NCBI GenBank assembly: GCA_009778375.1
Contig: WRJW01000152.1
Location: forward strand, 1 to 6,670
From: Bacteroidota bacterium
Lineage (GTDB): Bacteria > Bacteroidota > Bacteroidia > Bacteroidales > UBA932
Direction of reading: 5' to 3'
Length of the DNA: 6,670 nt
Shown here: one piece after another, positions 6,625 to 6,670 of the stretch
Position numbering within the stretch: the stretch's first letter is position 1
How the letters are laid out: each line of letters begins with the position of its first letter
Notes under the pieces: generated by a model
The model's input: the letters and a program-made list of their open reading frames with translations, nothing else
The model's database searches: none
Told to the model about the DNA's origin: nothing
Position numbers and translations under genes: made by a program

Positions 6625-6670
6625 TCTCAAAGTGTAAAATGAATCGCTCTCAAAGTGTAAAATGAATCGC
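6625..6670 (+). repeat. 23-bp perfect tandem repeat, two copies, at the window edge
   Basis: Bases 6625-6647 and 6648-6670 are identical. The unit runs from TCTCAAAGTG through TAAAATGA to ATCGC. The left edge is sharp: T6624 does not match C6647. The second copy ends on the last base, so the total copy number is unknown. Each unit contains an ATG (6639 and 6662). The first opens an eight-codon frame, MNRSQSVK, whose TGA (6663-6665) overlaps the second ATG. No spacers separate the copies, so this is not a CRISPR array. It could be a duplicated leader or start region, a regulator-binding array, or the end repeats of an insertion sequence. Confidence 0.85.

Noticed and set aside
6625..6670. CRISPR array
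   Set aside because: The two repeats are directly adjacent with no spacer, and no cas gene is present.

Overview
This window most likely comes from a member of the Bacteroidota, probably Bacteroidales-like. L22 has the MGARKR start and PQGR-RIRKRSNH hook usual in that phylum. S3 carries an Arg/Gly/Asp-rich tail. Starts lack Shine-Dalgarno sequences and sit in AT-rich leaders. There is a perfect Bacteroidota -7 box (TAnnTTTG) near the right end, and a large protein with a carboxypeptidase-regulatory-like domain followed by a DUF5686-type region, an architecture largely confined to this phylum. The genus cannot be read from the sequence.

Layout, all on the + strand. (1) Bases 4-1338 hold rplV (L22) and rpsC (S3), three bases apart: the middle of the S10 ribosomal-protein operon. 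(2) Bases 1368-1400 form a factor-independent-type terminator directly after rpsC. The expected next genes (rplP, rpmC, rpsQ) are absent, so the ribosomal operon is broken here. (3) Bases 1443-3876 hold two tandem paralogous lipoproteins of the serine beta-lactamase/PBP-like hydrolase fold (SxxK, a modified Tyr motif YSC, and HTG), 19 bases apart. (4) Bases 3933-6548 hold an exported 871-residue protein with an N-terminal carboxypeptidase-regulatory-like domain, a DUF5686-type middle and a beta-strand-rich C-terminal half, probably an outer-membrane barrel. (5) Bases 6549-6670 hold a promoter-like site with an inverted repeat around it, then two perfect copies of a 23-bp tandem repeat that reach exactly to the last base.

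The ribosomal genes form one transcription unit that ends at the hairpin. The hydrolases, and perhaps the DUF5686-type gene, look like a separate envelope-related unit. The hydrolase pair is a recent duplication. A 69-bp stretch is almost identical between the copies, which suggests gene conversion, while the loops just before two active-site motifs have diverged. No convincing novel multi-gene system is visible. The points most worth a second look are the broken S10 operon, the conversion tract with divergent active-site loops, the YSC motif, and the tandem repeat at the right edge, which might be regulatory DNA or the end of an insertion sequence.
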